From Thamnaconus septentrionalis (lineage: Eukaryota > Chordata > Actinopteri > Tetraodontiformes > Monacanthidae), in the NCBI GenBank assembly GCA_009823395.1, contig CM020505.1, forward strand, positions 24,024,129 through 24,088,128: a DNA stretch of 64,000 nucleotides, given 5' to 3'. Shown here in pieces: positions 12,025 through 22,545 of the stretch (position 1 is the stretch's first letter; each line of letters opens with the position of its first letter). Below the pieces are notes generated by a model. The model made no database searches. It was given only the letters and a program-made list of their open reading frames with translations, and had not been told where the DNA came from. A program made the position numbers and the translations under genes.

Positions 12025-12083
12025 AAGATCCGAGGTGGGCGGAGTTAATGGGTGCGCTTGTTTCCTGTGCCCTGTCGCCTCAG

Positions 12084-12228
12084 GTGCCACTCCAGTCTGG
12101 CCCAGACGCTGCCCCCCGAGGAGGCCCCGGTGGACCGGCCCTTCTGGGGCCCGGACGACCCCGGCATGCCGCTGCCCTTTGACCTGGCTGACATCATCAA
12201 CAGAGTGGAGTCGCTGCTCTGGAGGTGA
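12084..12228 (+). CDS. fto: fto terminal coding exon (C-terminus of FTO RNA demethylase)
   Basis: The exon follows a pyrimidine-rich acceptor ending CGCCTCAG. One base completes a split codon and 47 codons then lead to TGA at 12226-12228. The peptide starts CHSSLAQTLPPEEAPVDRPF and contains DDPGMPLPFDLADII. It aligns with the end of vertebrate FTO (CQSRIARTLP..., then DDASMPLPFDLTDIV), including the near-invariant MPLPFDL. FTO is a nuclear Fe(II)/2-oxoglutarate dioxygenase that removes N6-methyl groups from adenosine in RNA. This exon supplies the end of its helical C-terminal domain and no catalytic residues. The final residues (RVESLLWR) differ from the mammalian end, which is normal for this tail. 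The rest of the gene lies to the left, outside the window. A transposon copy ends about 60 bp upstream of the acceptor. Start and stop are seen; gene identity comes from family knowledge. Confidence 0.95.
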
Positions 12229-12530
12229 GGCATTTCTCCCGCAAGCACGTCGGAACAGAGGGCTTCTTCCCTTGAACGGGCTGCTGAACAGGCTGCTGAA
12301 CAGGCTGCTGAACAGGCTGCTGAACAGGCTGCTGAACAGGCTGCTGAACGGGCTGCTGAACAGGCTGCTGAACAGGAGCTGGTTTCACTGTGGAGTTGAA
12401 GAGCTTGTTGACACACACACACGACACTGGCGCGCTGTAGTTCACAAGTGCGGAAGACGTTTGATCCGCGGCCGTCAGTGTAAATGTAATGACTCCTTCA
12501 CACATTGTTAATATCACTGACCAGTATTGT
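12229..12530 (+). other. fto: Probable start of the fto 3' UTR, including a minisatellite
   Basis: The sequence after the fto stop codon should be the start of the 3' UTR, since exon 9 is the terminal coding exon in vertebrates. It carries a 12-bp minisatellite and a short CA run (12411-12422). No AATAAA is seen close by; an ATTAAA occurs near 12940 and an AATAAA near 14926, so the UTR end is not determined. Confidence 0.5.
12276..12381 (+). repeat. 12-bp minisatellite, unit GCTGCTGAACAG, about 9 copies
   Basis: Near-perfect tandem copies of a 12-bp unit begin 48 bp after the fto stop codon. Three units carry G for A (AACGGG instead of AACAGG). The array is a multiple of three and therefore open in several frames, (LLNR)n on plus and (VQQP)n on minus. 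It is not in the fto frame and I do not treat it as coding. Confidence 0.9.
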
Positions 12531-13397
12531 GTGTCTTGTGTGTGCTGTGTGTGTTGTCAGCACAGACAGTAGCTCTCTGTTACTGTGAGACTGTCATTGT
12601 CTTTTCAATGCACCGAGTTCAGAAACTGGCACGCTGTCGATCAAAGGAGAAACTTTTCACCAGACAGCACTCACCAACGCTTCAAAACTTTCATTCCATG
12701 CGTTTTTCTGCAGCATTTTTGCATTATATTTCTGGACTCCAGTCTGACGAGGCGGCAGCTTAGGTGGCGCCGTGCCTTCACCTGGCAGGCAGGCCACAGG
12801 ATCAGCGTGATGTTGAGAGATTCCATGCATTTTCATAATGGCTGCTTGCTCAAACCAAATGTGTTTCTACCTGAAGAACTTGGCTACAAAGAAGAAGAAA
12901 AGAGAATTGTGAAATGACAGAAATACTTTGTTTCCGTGGCATTAAACCTGCGAGTCTCTCACGACGACCAATCAAATCAAATAGAATCTCCAGTAATCAG
13001 AGCCGCAGATTCACTGGAGCGTGAAGCAAAGTGCTCATTCTGCTCAGATGCAGCAGCAACATTGATTTAAATGTGCATTGAAGGTGTACAAGAGGCCGGA
13101 TATTTAGTGGTTCCTTGATGATAAAGTCCAGCCAGTGACAATTCCTCTGTTTCTCCAACAGGATGTAAAGACGGACGGACAGAAGAGCAGCCGACGAGAC
13201 GGAGCAGGAACAAGAAGCACCAGCTGTTTTTCTTTTTGTTTGTTTCTATGTTTTGGTTTTTTGAAGGTTGGGGTTAGACCCCCCCCCTCCCCCACCCACA
13301 GACCCCACCCTCACACCTTCACCTCCCACCCCTCCACCCCTCCACTATCAGTAGAAGGAACACGGCTTTGAAGAATCCTCTGTTGTTTGCCGCCAAC

Positions 13398-13780
13398 CTT
13401 GATTTCCTGTCCAATCCAAACCCCCACTTCCTCCACCACTTCCATCTCCACCTTCTCCACCTTCTCCACCACCTCCTACTCCACCTTCTCCACTCCACCT
13501 TCCACCTTCCACTCCACCTTCCACCTCTCTCCACCTCCACCACTTCCACTCCACCTTCTCCACTTCCATCTCCACCTTCTCCACCTTCTCCACCACCTCC
13601 TACTCCACCTTCTCCACTTCCATCTCCACCTTCTCCACCTTCTCCACTTCCTCTTCCACCACTTCCATCTCCACCTTCTCCACCACCTCCTACTCTACCT
13701 TCTCCACTTCCATCTCCACCTCCTCCACCTTCTCCTCCTCCTCCTCCCCCCACCACCACTTCCTCCTCCACCCCCCCCGC
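13398..13780 (+). repeat. CCACCTTCT-type pyrimidine-rich tandem tract
   Basis: About 380 bp of CCACCTTCT/CCACTTCCATCT units with partial higher-order order, almost free of G on the plus strand. It yields long Pro/Ser or Gly/Glu open frames that are not genes. Confidence 0.9.
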
Positions 13781-14278
13781 TCCCCACACTCCAAACCCCC
13801 TACGCACCACAATAGGAAGCAGACTTAGCGCTTCTATAGCTAATGCTAACAGGGCTAGCTTTGCGATGAGCTACTGTACCAGCAGCAGCTGCATTTCAGT
13901 GTTTGCATCCGCCGCCGCCGCCGCTGCGTAGACTGGTTATTATTTTACATGGAGCATCATGTCACTAGACGTCATGTAGACTGGTTGTGCTTCTCGCAGT
14001 GGATCTTCTCACTCCAGCACTCCATAGGCTTTCTCTGCGTCACACAGTGTTATAATAATACAGTGTAGAATGTTTCAAAAACACACAGTATTGCATTCAT
14101 CTGTGTATAGTAATCACTCTTTTTTAATTATTATTGTTATTATTATTGTTCTGTTCATCCGTGGAATGAGCCCAAAAGAGACCAAAGAAAGATGAAGGAG
14201 TGAAGTCACGACAGTCGCCCAGTAGAGAGCGGGAAGAGTGTGTTGTGTTTACAGTGTCATGGATGCGTGTGTGCGTGC

Positions 14279-14340
<62 letters not shown>

Positions 14341-14677
14341 TGATGGAGCCCGTCGGCAGCCTGCCAGTTGTTTGTTCTGGGGAGAAGCTCTGGATGAGAC
14401 GGCGGAGCACCAGCGCCGCTCCTCATAATTACAGCCGTTCAATGGCTTCTTTTAATTCCTCCTAAAGTGTGTTGAGCGCCAGCCCCCCCCCATTATCCCC
14501 CCATATCCCGACCCCCCCACCTCTCCCCCACCACCGCCGTGCTGCAGGCCATCCGAGATCCGGCGCTGCTTCTGAACTAAAAATCCACTCTGGGATGAGC
14601 TGAAGGGGGAGCCGGCGAGTCTCCAAGTAGTTCACCGCAAAGTAGAGACGCAGTTTAGTATTAAAAATGCAGAATGC

Positions 14678-14678
<1 letters not shown>

Positions 14679-14708
<30 letters not shown>

Positions 14709-14763
14709 CTTCTTCTTCTTCTTCTTCTTCTACTTCTTCTTCTTCTCTTCTTCTTCTTCCTCT
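14679..14763 (+). repeat. CTT triplet array
   Basis: A TTC/CTT run of about 85 bp with single-base interruptions. Confidence 0.95.
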
Positions 14764-15003
14764 TCTTGTTTTTGTACTGGTGAAGTTTTTCCAAGATGTT
14801 ACCAGTTGCCAAACGCTTGTGTGTGTGTGTGTCCTGGTCGATGGTCAGCGATGCGTCGACTGGTTGAGCGGCTCTGTGCTCCTGCGCCACAGCTTGTCTG
14901 TCTACAGCAACAGCAACAGCAGTCAATAAAAGAAAACCAAACAAAAAAATGAACGATGTTTTATCCAACAACTTGCGTTGCTCTTATCTTTCTGTGTTTG
15001 TTC

Positions 15004-15061
<58 letters not shown>

Positions 15062-15269
15062 GGTTCTGACCTCAGCTCTGGCACTGCTAGGCTGAGCTAT
15101 CAGCTGCCCCTGTAGACAACGATGGCTTATGATTACTAATAAAGGCTATTTGCTCGCACCTTAGAGCCCAGTGTGTATTTATATTTATTAGTATTCATAT
15201 ATGTCTTGGATTGGGTCAGGAATCTGTTGTTGCTACTATTATGAGCAGTAGTAGTAGTATTATTGTTAT

Positions 15270-15566
15270 TGGCGCTGCACCCATACAGGGGTTGAGTACT
15301 CTACTCATACTCATAAAGTACATGCCGATACCAGTTGTACTGTATATGCATGTATATGACAATTTTGTGCAATGTGTGTTTGTGCTGCAGTGAAAAACAT
15401 GCTGATGAATGTTGTTCAAATAACTGAACATCTGTGGGGGGAAACATCAAAGTAATTCTATAATGTGTATTGTGTGTCTTATTAAGTACTTGGTCTCGGT
15501 GAGTACTGAAATGCAAGTACTTGTACTCTATTTGTGCTGTAAAGATGTGGTATCGGTGCATCCCTA
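15270..15566. mobile_element. Small hAT-type element with CACCGATACC-like ends
   Basis: The inverted right end reads TAGGGATGCACCGATACC; the left end is TGGCGCTGCACCCATAC. The flanks are ATTGTTAT and GTTATTAT (6 of 8 match). The interior has the repeated AGTACT/CTCGGTGAGTACT words seen in a common teleost hAT family. There is no transposase coding. Family placement is from memory of that end motif. Confidence 0.6.
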
Positions 15567-16054
15567 GTTATTATTTTTCATCATAACCTGCTAGTGCACA
15601 AGTGTTTCCAGGTAACTGGCTGAATGAAAAACATATGAAGTAGTGTTGAAGGCCAAATATTCCATCAAAAAAACAGTTTATAATTTTTTTCTAGTTGTTT
15701 GTTCTTCTAATATTCTGATGATTCATTGATGATATTTCTATATTTTCCTGGCAGCAGCCGCTGTGCTGGCTGGATACTCAGCCTCTGAATACTCTGAAGT
15801 CCAAAAGGTTTCAGCAGCCGCTCACTTTCGATGGAGCCCTCCGCTGACTGATGAGGAAGATGAAGAAGAAGATGAAGAAGAAGCCTTCATTAAGACTCTT
15901 GTCCAACATGAGGAAGTTCACATCTTCTACAGGAAGTTTGGCTCCACCAGGCCATATGTTCTAATGACACCACCACTAACATTCATTCAACCTCATCATC
16001 ATCCTCACCACTCTTTCTTCATCAAGTAAAGGGATGCAGTGACTTCAGTCCTGA

Positions 16055-16210
16055 CCTGCACCTTCACTAGCTCAGCACCTTCACTAGCTCAGCTCCTTCA
16101 CTAGCTCAGCTCCTTCACTAGCTCAGCACCTTCACTAGCTCAGCTCCTTCACTAGCTCAGCTCCTTCACTAGCTCAGCACCTTCACTAGCTCAGCTCCTT
16201 CACCAGCTCA
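16055..16210 (+). repeat. Minisatellite CTTCACTAGCTCAGCTC
   Basis: About nine tandem copies of a roughly 17-bp unit. Two variants differ at one site (CAGCAC or CAGCTC) and alternate in the order AC, TC, TC, AC, TC, TC, AC, TC, which implies a three-unit (about 51 bp) higher-order repeat. Confidence 0.9.
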
Positions 16211-16984
16211 GCGGCTATTTCCATGAACCCAGCTGCCAGCTTTGAGGGAAATGCCTCAGGAAGCTGTTGGGAGGAACCAGCACGACTCCGAGGCTCTTCC
16301 ACAAGAAGAACTGCGATGAAGAGGAGCTCATCTGCCATATCAAACTTCAATCATATTAAAACTGGCCTGGGAGAAGAGGTCAGAGCTGCTGAGGTCGGTG
16401 CTTTTTCACCTCCTGGAAGCAGAACGCAGACATTCCAGACACTGAAAGAAGCCTTGTTGTTTGTTGTTTGGGGGTGGGGGGGGGGCTGCTTTCATTTGTT
16501 TTTTCTATTTTTTCTAAACTTTTAAAGGCTCCCAAGCAAACAGCCTTGGTGACAGATTGAGTGATGGAGTGACCGACTGACTGATGTCACTCCCAGCGAT
16601 GACGCTGCAGCTAATGTCACTCCAAAGGCTTCACTCCAAACCAAAAAAAAAAGTGTCCACTGCAAAAGGTCACCCATGTTAACTACTTCCTGTAGCGACG
16701 GAGTGATGGATGAGCAGCAGCGCTCTCGCCCTGAGGGCCAGCAGCAGAAAAAAGGGCCTCCACTTGAGGAGACGATTCGACAGCGGCGGCTGGAAGCGGC
16801 AGGTATGCATTGTTTTGACCCGGGTCAGCCGGCGGCTCACAATAGCAGCAGGGAGATAAAATAACCAGGTGTGTGGAGGGGAAAGGTATCTGTCAGGGGT
16901 CACATCCCAGTCAACTCTTTGACTGCGTGGCCGCAGGAGACCAGAGTCCGCACTGACGTGACGACCTCGTCGGCAAACTCTCTA

Positions 16985-17520
16985 TGAAAACACTGTGAGC
17001 GACAGCTTTCGTCTCGTAAAAAGCAAGACGATTTATTGCGACGCTACTTTTGCAAAATGACACATTGCATTTCTTTGGAAAGACTATTTTTAAAAAGAGC
17101 TCGTAAAAGGAAATAAATCTTCCCTCAGCTCTGTTTCACAGCCATTTAGGAGAAACGTATCTGCGCGTGTGCCCCGCCCAGCGTTTGTGTACTTTGTGCA
17201 AAACACTCATTACAGGTGTAAAATCCCCTGTAAGCCTATTTGTACTAATGAAAAGGTGTTTGTGTGTCCCAGGCTGCAGAGTGCACTGGGTGCTGCAGGC
17301 CCCGGGGCCCACGCAGCCTCTGGTAATTGTATACGCTGCTGGAGCTGCAGATAGTATCGCAGCCCCGGGCGGCCTGTCAGCGCTGGGACGGCCCGCGCTC
17401 ATTTGTCACCGCCGCAGACAAACAGCACTCGGCGCTGACAAAACACCGACAAGATGGACTGCATTGGAGAGAACATCGGCCGCCTTGTTAATTGCAAAGA
17501 AAAGGTCATGAAGAAGGCAG
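16985..17520. promoter_or_regulatory. Candidate enhancer island
   Basis: About 530 bp free of simple repeats, holding a T-box-like AGGTGT (17214-17219), TTAATTGCAAAG (17488-17499) and several ATTTGT/TTTGCAAA words. It is among the most enhancer-like stretches in the desert. Inference from composition only. Confidence 0.4.
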
Positions 17521-18315
17521 CGAGCAGAAGATTCCCATCAGTGTCACTGAGGTGGCTGCACGTCCCTCTGGTCAGCGGCTGGAAGGTTCAACTCATAGAT
17601 TAGCAACACTTGCTGGTAAAGTTGGAATAGTTTGTGACTGTGGTTGAAAGCATAGTAGTGAGATTTAGGGTATTGTATCAGCAAGTCGTGTATAGTTGTA
17701 TAGTAGCAACTTTTAGTGGTGTAGCAGCAAAGTTTGTAGTGTTCAAGAAGTAACATAGTTGTAACATTTTCATTGTTACATGTTACAAATCTTTTCTTTC
17801 CTTATTCTTTATCACAGGCTCCAGTGGAACAACTTCATCAAATTATTTTTATAATTATTAATAATTAAAAAACAAAACGAAACAGTAGGTTCATTTTAAA
17901 CAAAAAAAAAAAAAAATATTTCTGGGTTTACAGGTTCTTCCAAAAAATGTTCAGTTTTAGCTTTGACGTGACGTCACAAAGGGCTGATGAACACACTATC
18001 TGAGAGTGGACTGATCCAGTTGGCTGATGGACGACAGATAATGTTGTGTTTCTGGCTGCATTAGTGAAGTCAACTCTGGGACCACTGAACTGATGTGGCT
18101 CCTGGTGACAGTGGGAATACTGCAAGTATCTGCAGTGGTGGATCACTGTTCCTGGAATCTTCTTCCTGGAAGACTGTTGTGTGCTGTGTGTGCTGTGCTG
18201 CTGTCCATGGTGGAGCTGCTGGTTTGTACAATCACAACCATCTTCTCCTGCAGCGACTGATCCCCTCCCACTGCTGCCGTCCCACTCTCTGTTGTTGATG
18301 ATCTGGTGGTGTGCT

Positions 18316-18350
<35 letters not shown>

Positions 18351-19414
18351 TCAAACGGCAGGCAGAGTGAATGTGGAGCATGTTTGTGGGTGTTGGTGTC
18401 CTGGGCTCTGCTGACCCGCAGCTCCGCCCTGGTGGGTCCTGCAGGACCTCGCCTGCATTTCCTCTGACCCACTTCTCTCAGCGAGGCCTGGACTCCGTGC
18501 TGCTGCTCCGACTCCTCGTCCAATCAAATCAAGATTTAAAAGACACAGCGAGCGGCAGCATCAGATTGGGCTGGAGGACCCGCTCGCTGGCTGAAGGCCT
18601 GCTTTTCTTGTCTTTCTCTCCAGCGGTCGCCGTGCATGATGAAGGTCCGGCACCATGAATGATTCATGGTGCAGCAGATGCGCTGCGCCGCCGTGCGAAG
18701 CGAAGCTGCTTTGTTCAACGTGTTTCGCCGTTTGTTAGCGCCTGTCAAACGTGAAACATTCCGGACGTGAAATTTAGGAGGTTTTGCGACTGGATCTGAT
18801 TGCGGCTGTGAATTTAAAACCCAGCGCGGGGAATCTCTGCATCCTTCTGCAAAGTTCAAAACGGATTATTTCAGTGTCAATGATTGCAGATTTTTTTCCT
18901 CCTTTGCGTTGCATTTTATGCAGGGGAAATGCGTGTGAGAGCGTTTCAGCGCTTGGAGGTGATTCCCAGCACGCTGTCCCTCCTCCTCCACCCGCACCTG
19001 TCTCACTCTCTTACCTTTGCGCGGCCTGTTAGCGCCCTGTTAGCGGCCCGCCACTCATTTCAGCCGGATTTAAATGGATCGCTTTGCGCCGTTCGCAGCT
19101 CCTCCGCCGAGTGGTCTTGATGTCAGGCCAAGCATAATTGAGTCATCTGCATCTCATCTAAAATGGATGAAAGGACTTTTTGATATCATCAGCCTCTTGC
19201 TGCCCCCCCCCCAACCCCCGCCAACCCCCCCACCCCCTCAACCCCCAGCAGAGGGGGGCTTAAGCCTCGTTTCCACTTATTTAGCAGGGCTCGACATGTC
19301 TGTAAATACTGGATGACGACCCTAGTGGTCAACCCCAGGCAGTGCATGTCTTCCCAAACCAGACAGAAGAGACGGAGGTGGTTTTATCTCTGGAGTCTGT
19401 GCAAAGAAGCAATG

Positions 19415-19520
19415 CAGGCGTGGGCAAACTACGGCCCGGGGGCCACTTGCAGCCCATTAAGCTTTTAACTCACACCAAGAAATTATATTAATATAATAGT
19501 TGATATGAAAAGGTTTGCGA
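19415..19520. mobile_element. hAT-type element fragment (copy B)
   Basis: The left end CAGGCGTGGGCAAACTACGG and the block GGCCCGGGGGCCACTTGC match copies A, C and D. Similarity fades after about 100 bp, and no right terminus is seen. Confidence 0.65.
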
Positions 19521-19695
19521 GGATGATGAAGATGAAGCTGTCAGGCCATGAATGAATAAACAGGGAGGGGCTGCTAGTGAAGGGCTAACTTCACACAACT
19601 AGCTTGGGGGGGTGTGTGTGGGGGGGGGATCAGTCGCCAGGAGAGACACTCACCTCCTGCTCCAACCTTGGTGATGAATTTGCAGGCCAACCCTT

Positions 19696-19743
<48 letters not shown>

Positions 19744-20118
19744 CCCTCTAGAAGCCAACAGCGGTGCCGTGTGATTGACAGCTCTTCAAATGAGTGTGTG
19801 AGTAGCGCTGGGCTCTGGCCCTCCAAGTAAGTGGGCCGTCAAATTACATCCAGGGGACGGCTGGCCCTCGCTCCCCTGCCGCCACACAGCTATTTATTTG
19901 TCTGTTTATTTGCTTGGTTTAAATATTTGGTGTGTGTGTGTGTGTGGGTGGAGGGGATGGGCGGCAGCGGGGGGTAAAATATTGAATTTCTGTCCCCCGG
20001 TCAAAGTCCCCTCATATTTAGTTAATAAAGAGCAGAGGAGGTTGTTTGCCCAGAAAAGTGCAGGATGGGGGACTTTATTTAAGGGCGTCCTCAGAGACAG
20101 AGGGTGACCTTCTTCTGC

Positions 20119-20678
20119 TGGAGGAGGAGGAGGAGGAGGAGGAGGGGAGGAGGAGGAGGAGGAGGAGGAGGAGGAGGAGGAGGAGGAGGAGGAGGAGGAG
20201 GAGGAGGAGGATCAGGAGGACGAGGAGGAGGAGGAGGAGGAGGAGGAGGAGGAGGAGGAGGAGGAGGAGGAGGAGGAGGAGGAGGAGGAGGAGGAGGAGG
20301 AGGAGGAGGAGGAGGAGGAGGAGGGAGGAGGAGGAGGAGGAGGAGGAGGAGGAGGAGGAGGAGGAGGAGGAGGAGGAGGAGGAGGAGGAGGAGGGAGGAG
20401 AAGGAGGAGGAGGAGGATCAGAAGGAGGAGGAGGAGGAGGAGGAGGAGGAGGAGGAGGAGGAGGGAGAGGAGGAGGAGGAGGAGGAGGAGAGGAGGAGGA
20501 GGAGGAGGAGGAGGAGGAGGAGGAGGAGGAGGAGGAGGAGGAGGAGGAGGAGGGAGGAGGAGGAGGAGGAGGAGGGAGGAGGAGGAGGAGGAGGAGGAGG
20601 AGGAGGAGGAGGAGGAGGAGGATCAGAAGGAGGATCAGAAGGAGGAGGAGGAGGATCAGAAGGAGGAGGAGGAGGAGC

Positions 20679-20712
<34 letters not shown>

Positions 20713-21015
20713 GGATCAGAAGGAGGAGGAGGAGGATCAGAAGGAGGAGGAGGAGGAGGAGGAGGAGGAGGGAGGAGGAGGAGGAGGAGGAGGAGGAGGA
20801 GGATCAGGAGGACGAGGAGGAGGAGGAGGACGATCAGGAGGACGAGGAGGAGGAGGAGGAGGAGGAGGAGGAGAGAGGAGGAGGAGGAAGAGGAGGATCA
20901 GAAGGAGGAGGAGGAGGATCAGAAGGAGGAGGAGGAGGAGGAGGAGAGGGAGGATCAGAAGGAGGAGGAGGAGGATCAGAAGGAGGAGGAGGAGGAGGAG
21001 GAGGAGGAGGAGGAG
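20119..21015 (+). repeat. Giant GGA purine tract (about 0.9 kb)
   Basis: Nearly 900 bp of GGA repeats with single GGGA, GAA, GATCA and GACGA interruptions. From about 20600 the interruptions fall into a secondary period (GGATCAGAAGGAGGA). The plus strand is almost purely purine. All open frames through it are poly-Gly, poly-Glu or poly-Arg artefacts. Confidence 0.97.
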
Positions 21016-21273
21016 GCCTTGTGTACACTGCGCTGCTAGTCTCCAGTCAGTCACTGGTGTCCTGCCACCTGCCTCCATCCATCCTCTCCTCCTCCCTCTC
21101 CTCCCTCTCCTCCTCCTCTCTCACCACCGCGGTGTCTGCTGAGTCCTGCTCTGTTTGACCGCAGCGTCTCTCCCTGGACTCTTCTGGCTGCGTCCTGGTT
21201 AAACTCTTAATTGCCTGGGCTGCTGGAGGCTGCTGGAGGCTCACTGCAGCTCACATCCCTCCCTGTGCACGGC

Positions 21274-21336
<63 letters not shown>

Positions 21337-21433
21337 TGTTAGTCTTAGATTGTGGCTAGTGTGTGCCAACGGACAGCAGCAGTGACTGACTGGGATTTAT
21401 TGATATGAATAATGAAAATGGCCCTCAACAGCA

Positions 21434-21634
<201 letters not shown>

Positions 21635-21864
21635 TAGTCTGACATGTCAAAGTGAAGTGCGTTCACTTTACAAGTGGTTGAAATCACTTCTATAAATTGT
21701 GATGTTGTGATTTGCTCGACTTTTCTTGCTCTGTGTCTCGATTTCTTTTTAACATTTGTGACTCTTGCTGCGCCAGTGTTGACCCGACTCACTGCTTCAT
21801 GACCAAAACCCTCTTTACTGGGCTGACTGGTGACTCTACGTGCAATTAGCCTCTCTGGATCCCT

Positions 21865-21895
21865 GCTGCTGCTGCTACTGTTGCTGCTGCTACTA

Positions 21896-21975
<80 letters not shown>
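21865..21975 (+). repeat. CTG triplet array with CTA/TTG variants
   Basis: The array starts with mixed CTG, CTA and TTG triplets and becomes a pure CTG run of about 25 units. Confidence 0.95.
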
Positions 21976-21977
<2 letters not shown>

Positions 21978-22252
21978 GGTCGATGTGGAGGCGACAGGAC
22001 CCTCCCACTTCGCCGCGCGCGGCTGCAAACACCTGCTCATTTCGATGGGCGTTGTGAGCCTGGACTTTGGCCGCTGCACCGACATCTTCTGGGCTCACTC
22101 CGACTGATGCGGTCGATCTGAGCATCGCGCTGCATTCTGTCGTAAATAAGGTGGACGGGCGGCAGGATTTTCTTTCTTTCTTTCTACCAGGCTGCTGAGA
22201 TGGAGTGAGGCTGCCTGCTGTTGTGCGTGACGTGCAGGTCTCGGGAAGGAGG

Positions 22253-22253
<1 letters not shown>

Positions 22254-22310
<57 letters not shown>
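22254..22310 (+). repeat. AGC triplet array (about 18 units)
   Basis: A pure AGC/CAG run on plus, opposite in orientation to the CTG array 280 bp upstream. Confidence 0.95.
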
Positions 22311-22311
<1 letters not shown>

Positions 22312-22324
22312 TTCAAGGGCCAAG

Positions 22325-22545
22325 AAATAAAAGCCAAGCCTTGCTCATTTCACAAGGCCTATATTAGCGAGTTAATGCCCCCCATCTCAGTGCTCCGCCC
22401 CTGCCATTGATTCCTGTTTAAAAGGATACGGCCGCTCAATAGCACCTCCTCATCGCCATCTGTCTCTATTTACTAATAAATAAAGTGGAGAGCATCGACT
22501 CTCTGGGCCGAGCCTGTAAAAGCAGGCATGCTAATGAGTGCTGGG
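22325..22545. promoter_or_regulatory. Candidate enhancer island
   Basis: Between an AGC array and a G-rich run lies unique sequence with AATAAAAG, ATATTAGCGAGTTAATG, TTTACTAATAAATAAAG and a TAATGA core (22532-22537). Confidence 0.35.

Larger units (their letters stand above)
1..12083 (+). other. fto: 3' part of the last fto intron
   Basis: This stretch lies directly upstream of the fto terminal exon and contains no peptide resembling the preceding fto exon (the part with the WLRQFWFQG-like helix). I therefore read it as the 3' portion of the last intron. It holds CA/GT arrays (about 1374-1401, 2154-2198, 2611-2646, 5445-5487, 9145-9183, 10098-10350, 10626-10661, 11374-11411), triplet arrays, SINE pieces, a CCTGG minisatellite, a GA tract and a few repeat-free islands. 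1-600, 2700-3100, 3200-4560, 5900-7100 and 10660-11370 are mixed unique sequence in which I see no supported feature. The intron assignment is inference from the exon at 12084. Confidence 0.75.
12531..20110. other. fto-irx3 gene desert, segment 1
   Basis: No coding exon is supported here. Contents: a CT/CCA-rich tract (13398-13780), GT arrays (14283-14339, 15008-15060, 18317-18349), a CTT array, a hAT-type element at 15270, a 16-18-bp minisatellite at 16055, repeat-free islands at 16985-17520 and 19020-19200, C-rich runs near 19201-19250, a hAT fragment at 19415 and a CA array (19700-19740). 12530-13390 and 17530-18300 are ordinary unique sequence in which I see nothing definite. Confidence 0.6.

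Noticed and set aside
15763..16029. 88-aa frame with an acidic run, preceded by a CCTGGCAG acceptor-like site
   Set aside because: The acidic run comes from GAAGAT repeats, there is no donor or family match, and it abuts a minisatellite.
20046..21158. 370-aa open reading frame of Arg/Glu/Gly runs
   Set aside because: It is a translation of the GGA microsatellite; all three frames are open and none has complex sequence.
21840..22323. Poly-Leu, poly-Cys, poly-Ala and poly-Ser frames on both strands
   Set aside because: They are translations of CTG/AGC arrays with no flanking conserved protein sequence.
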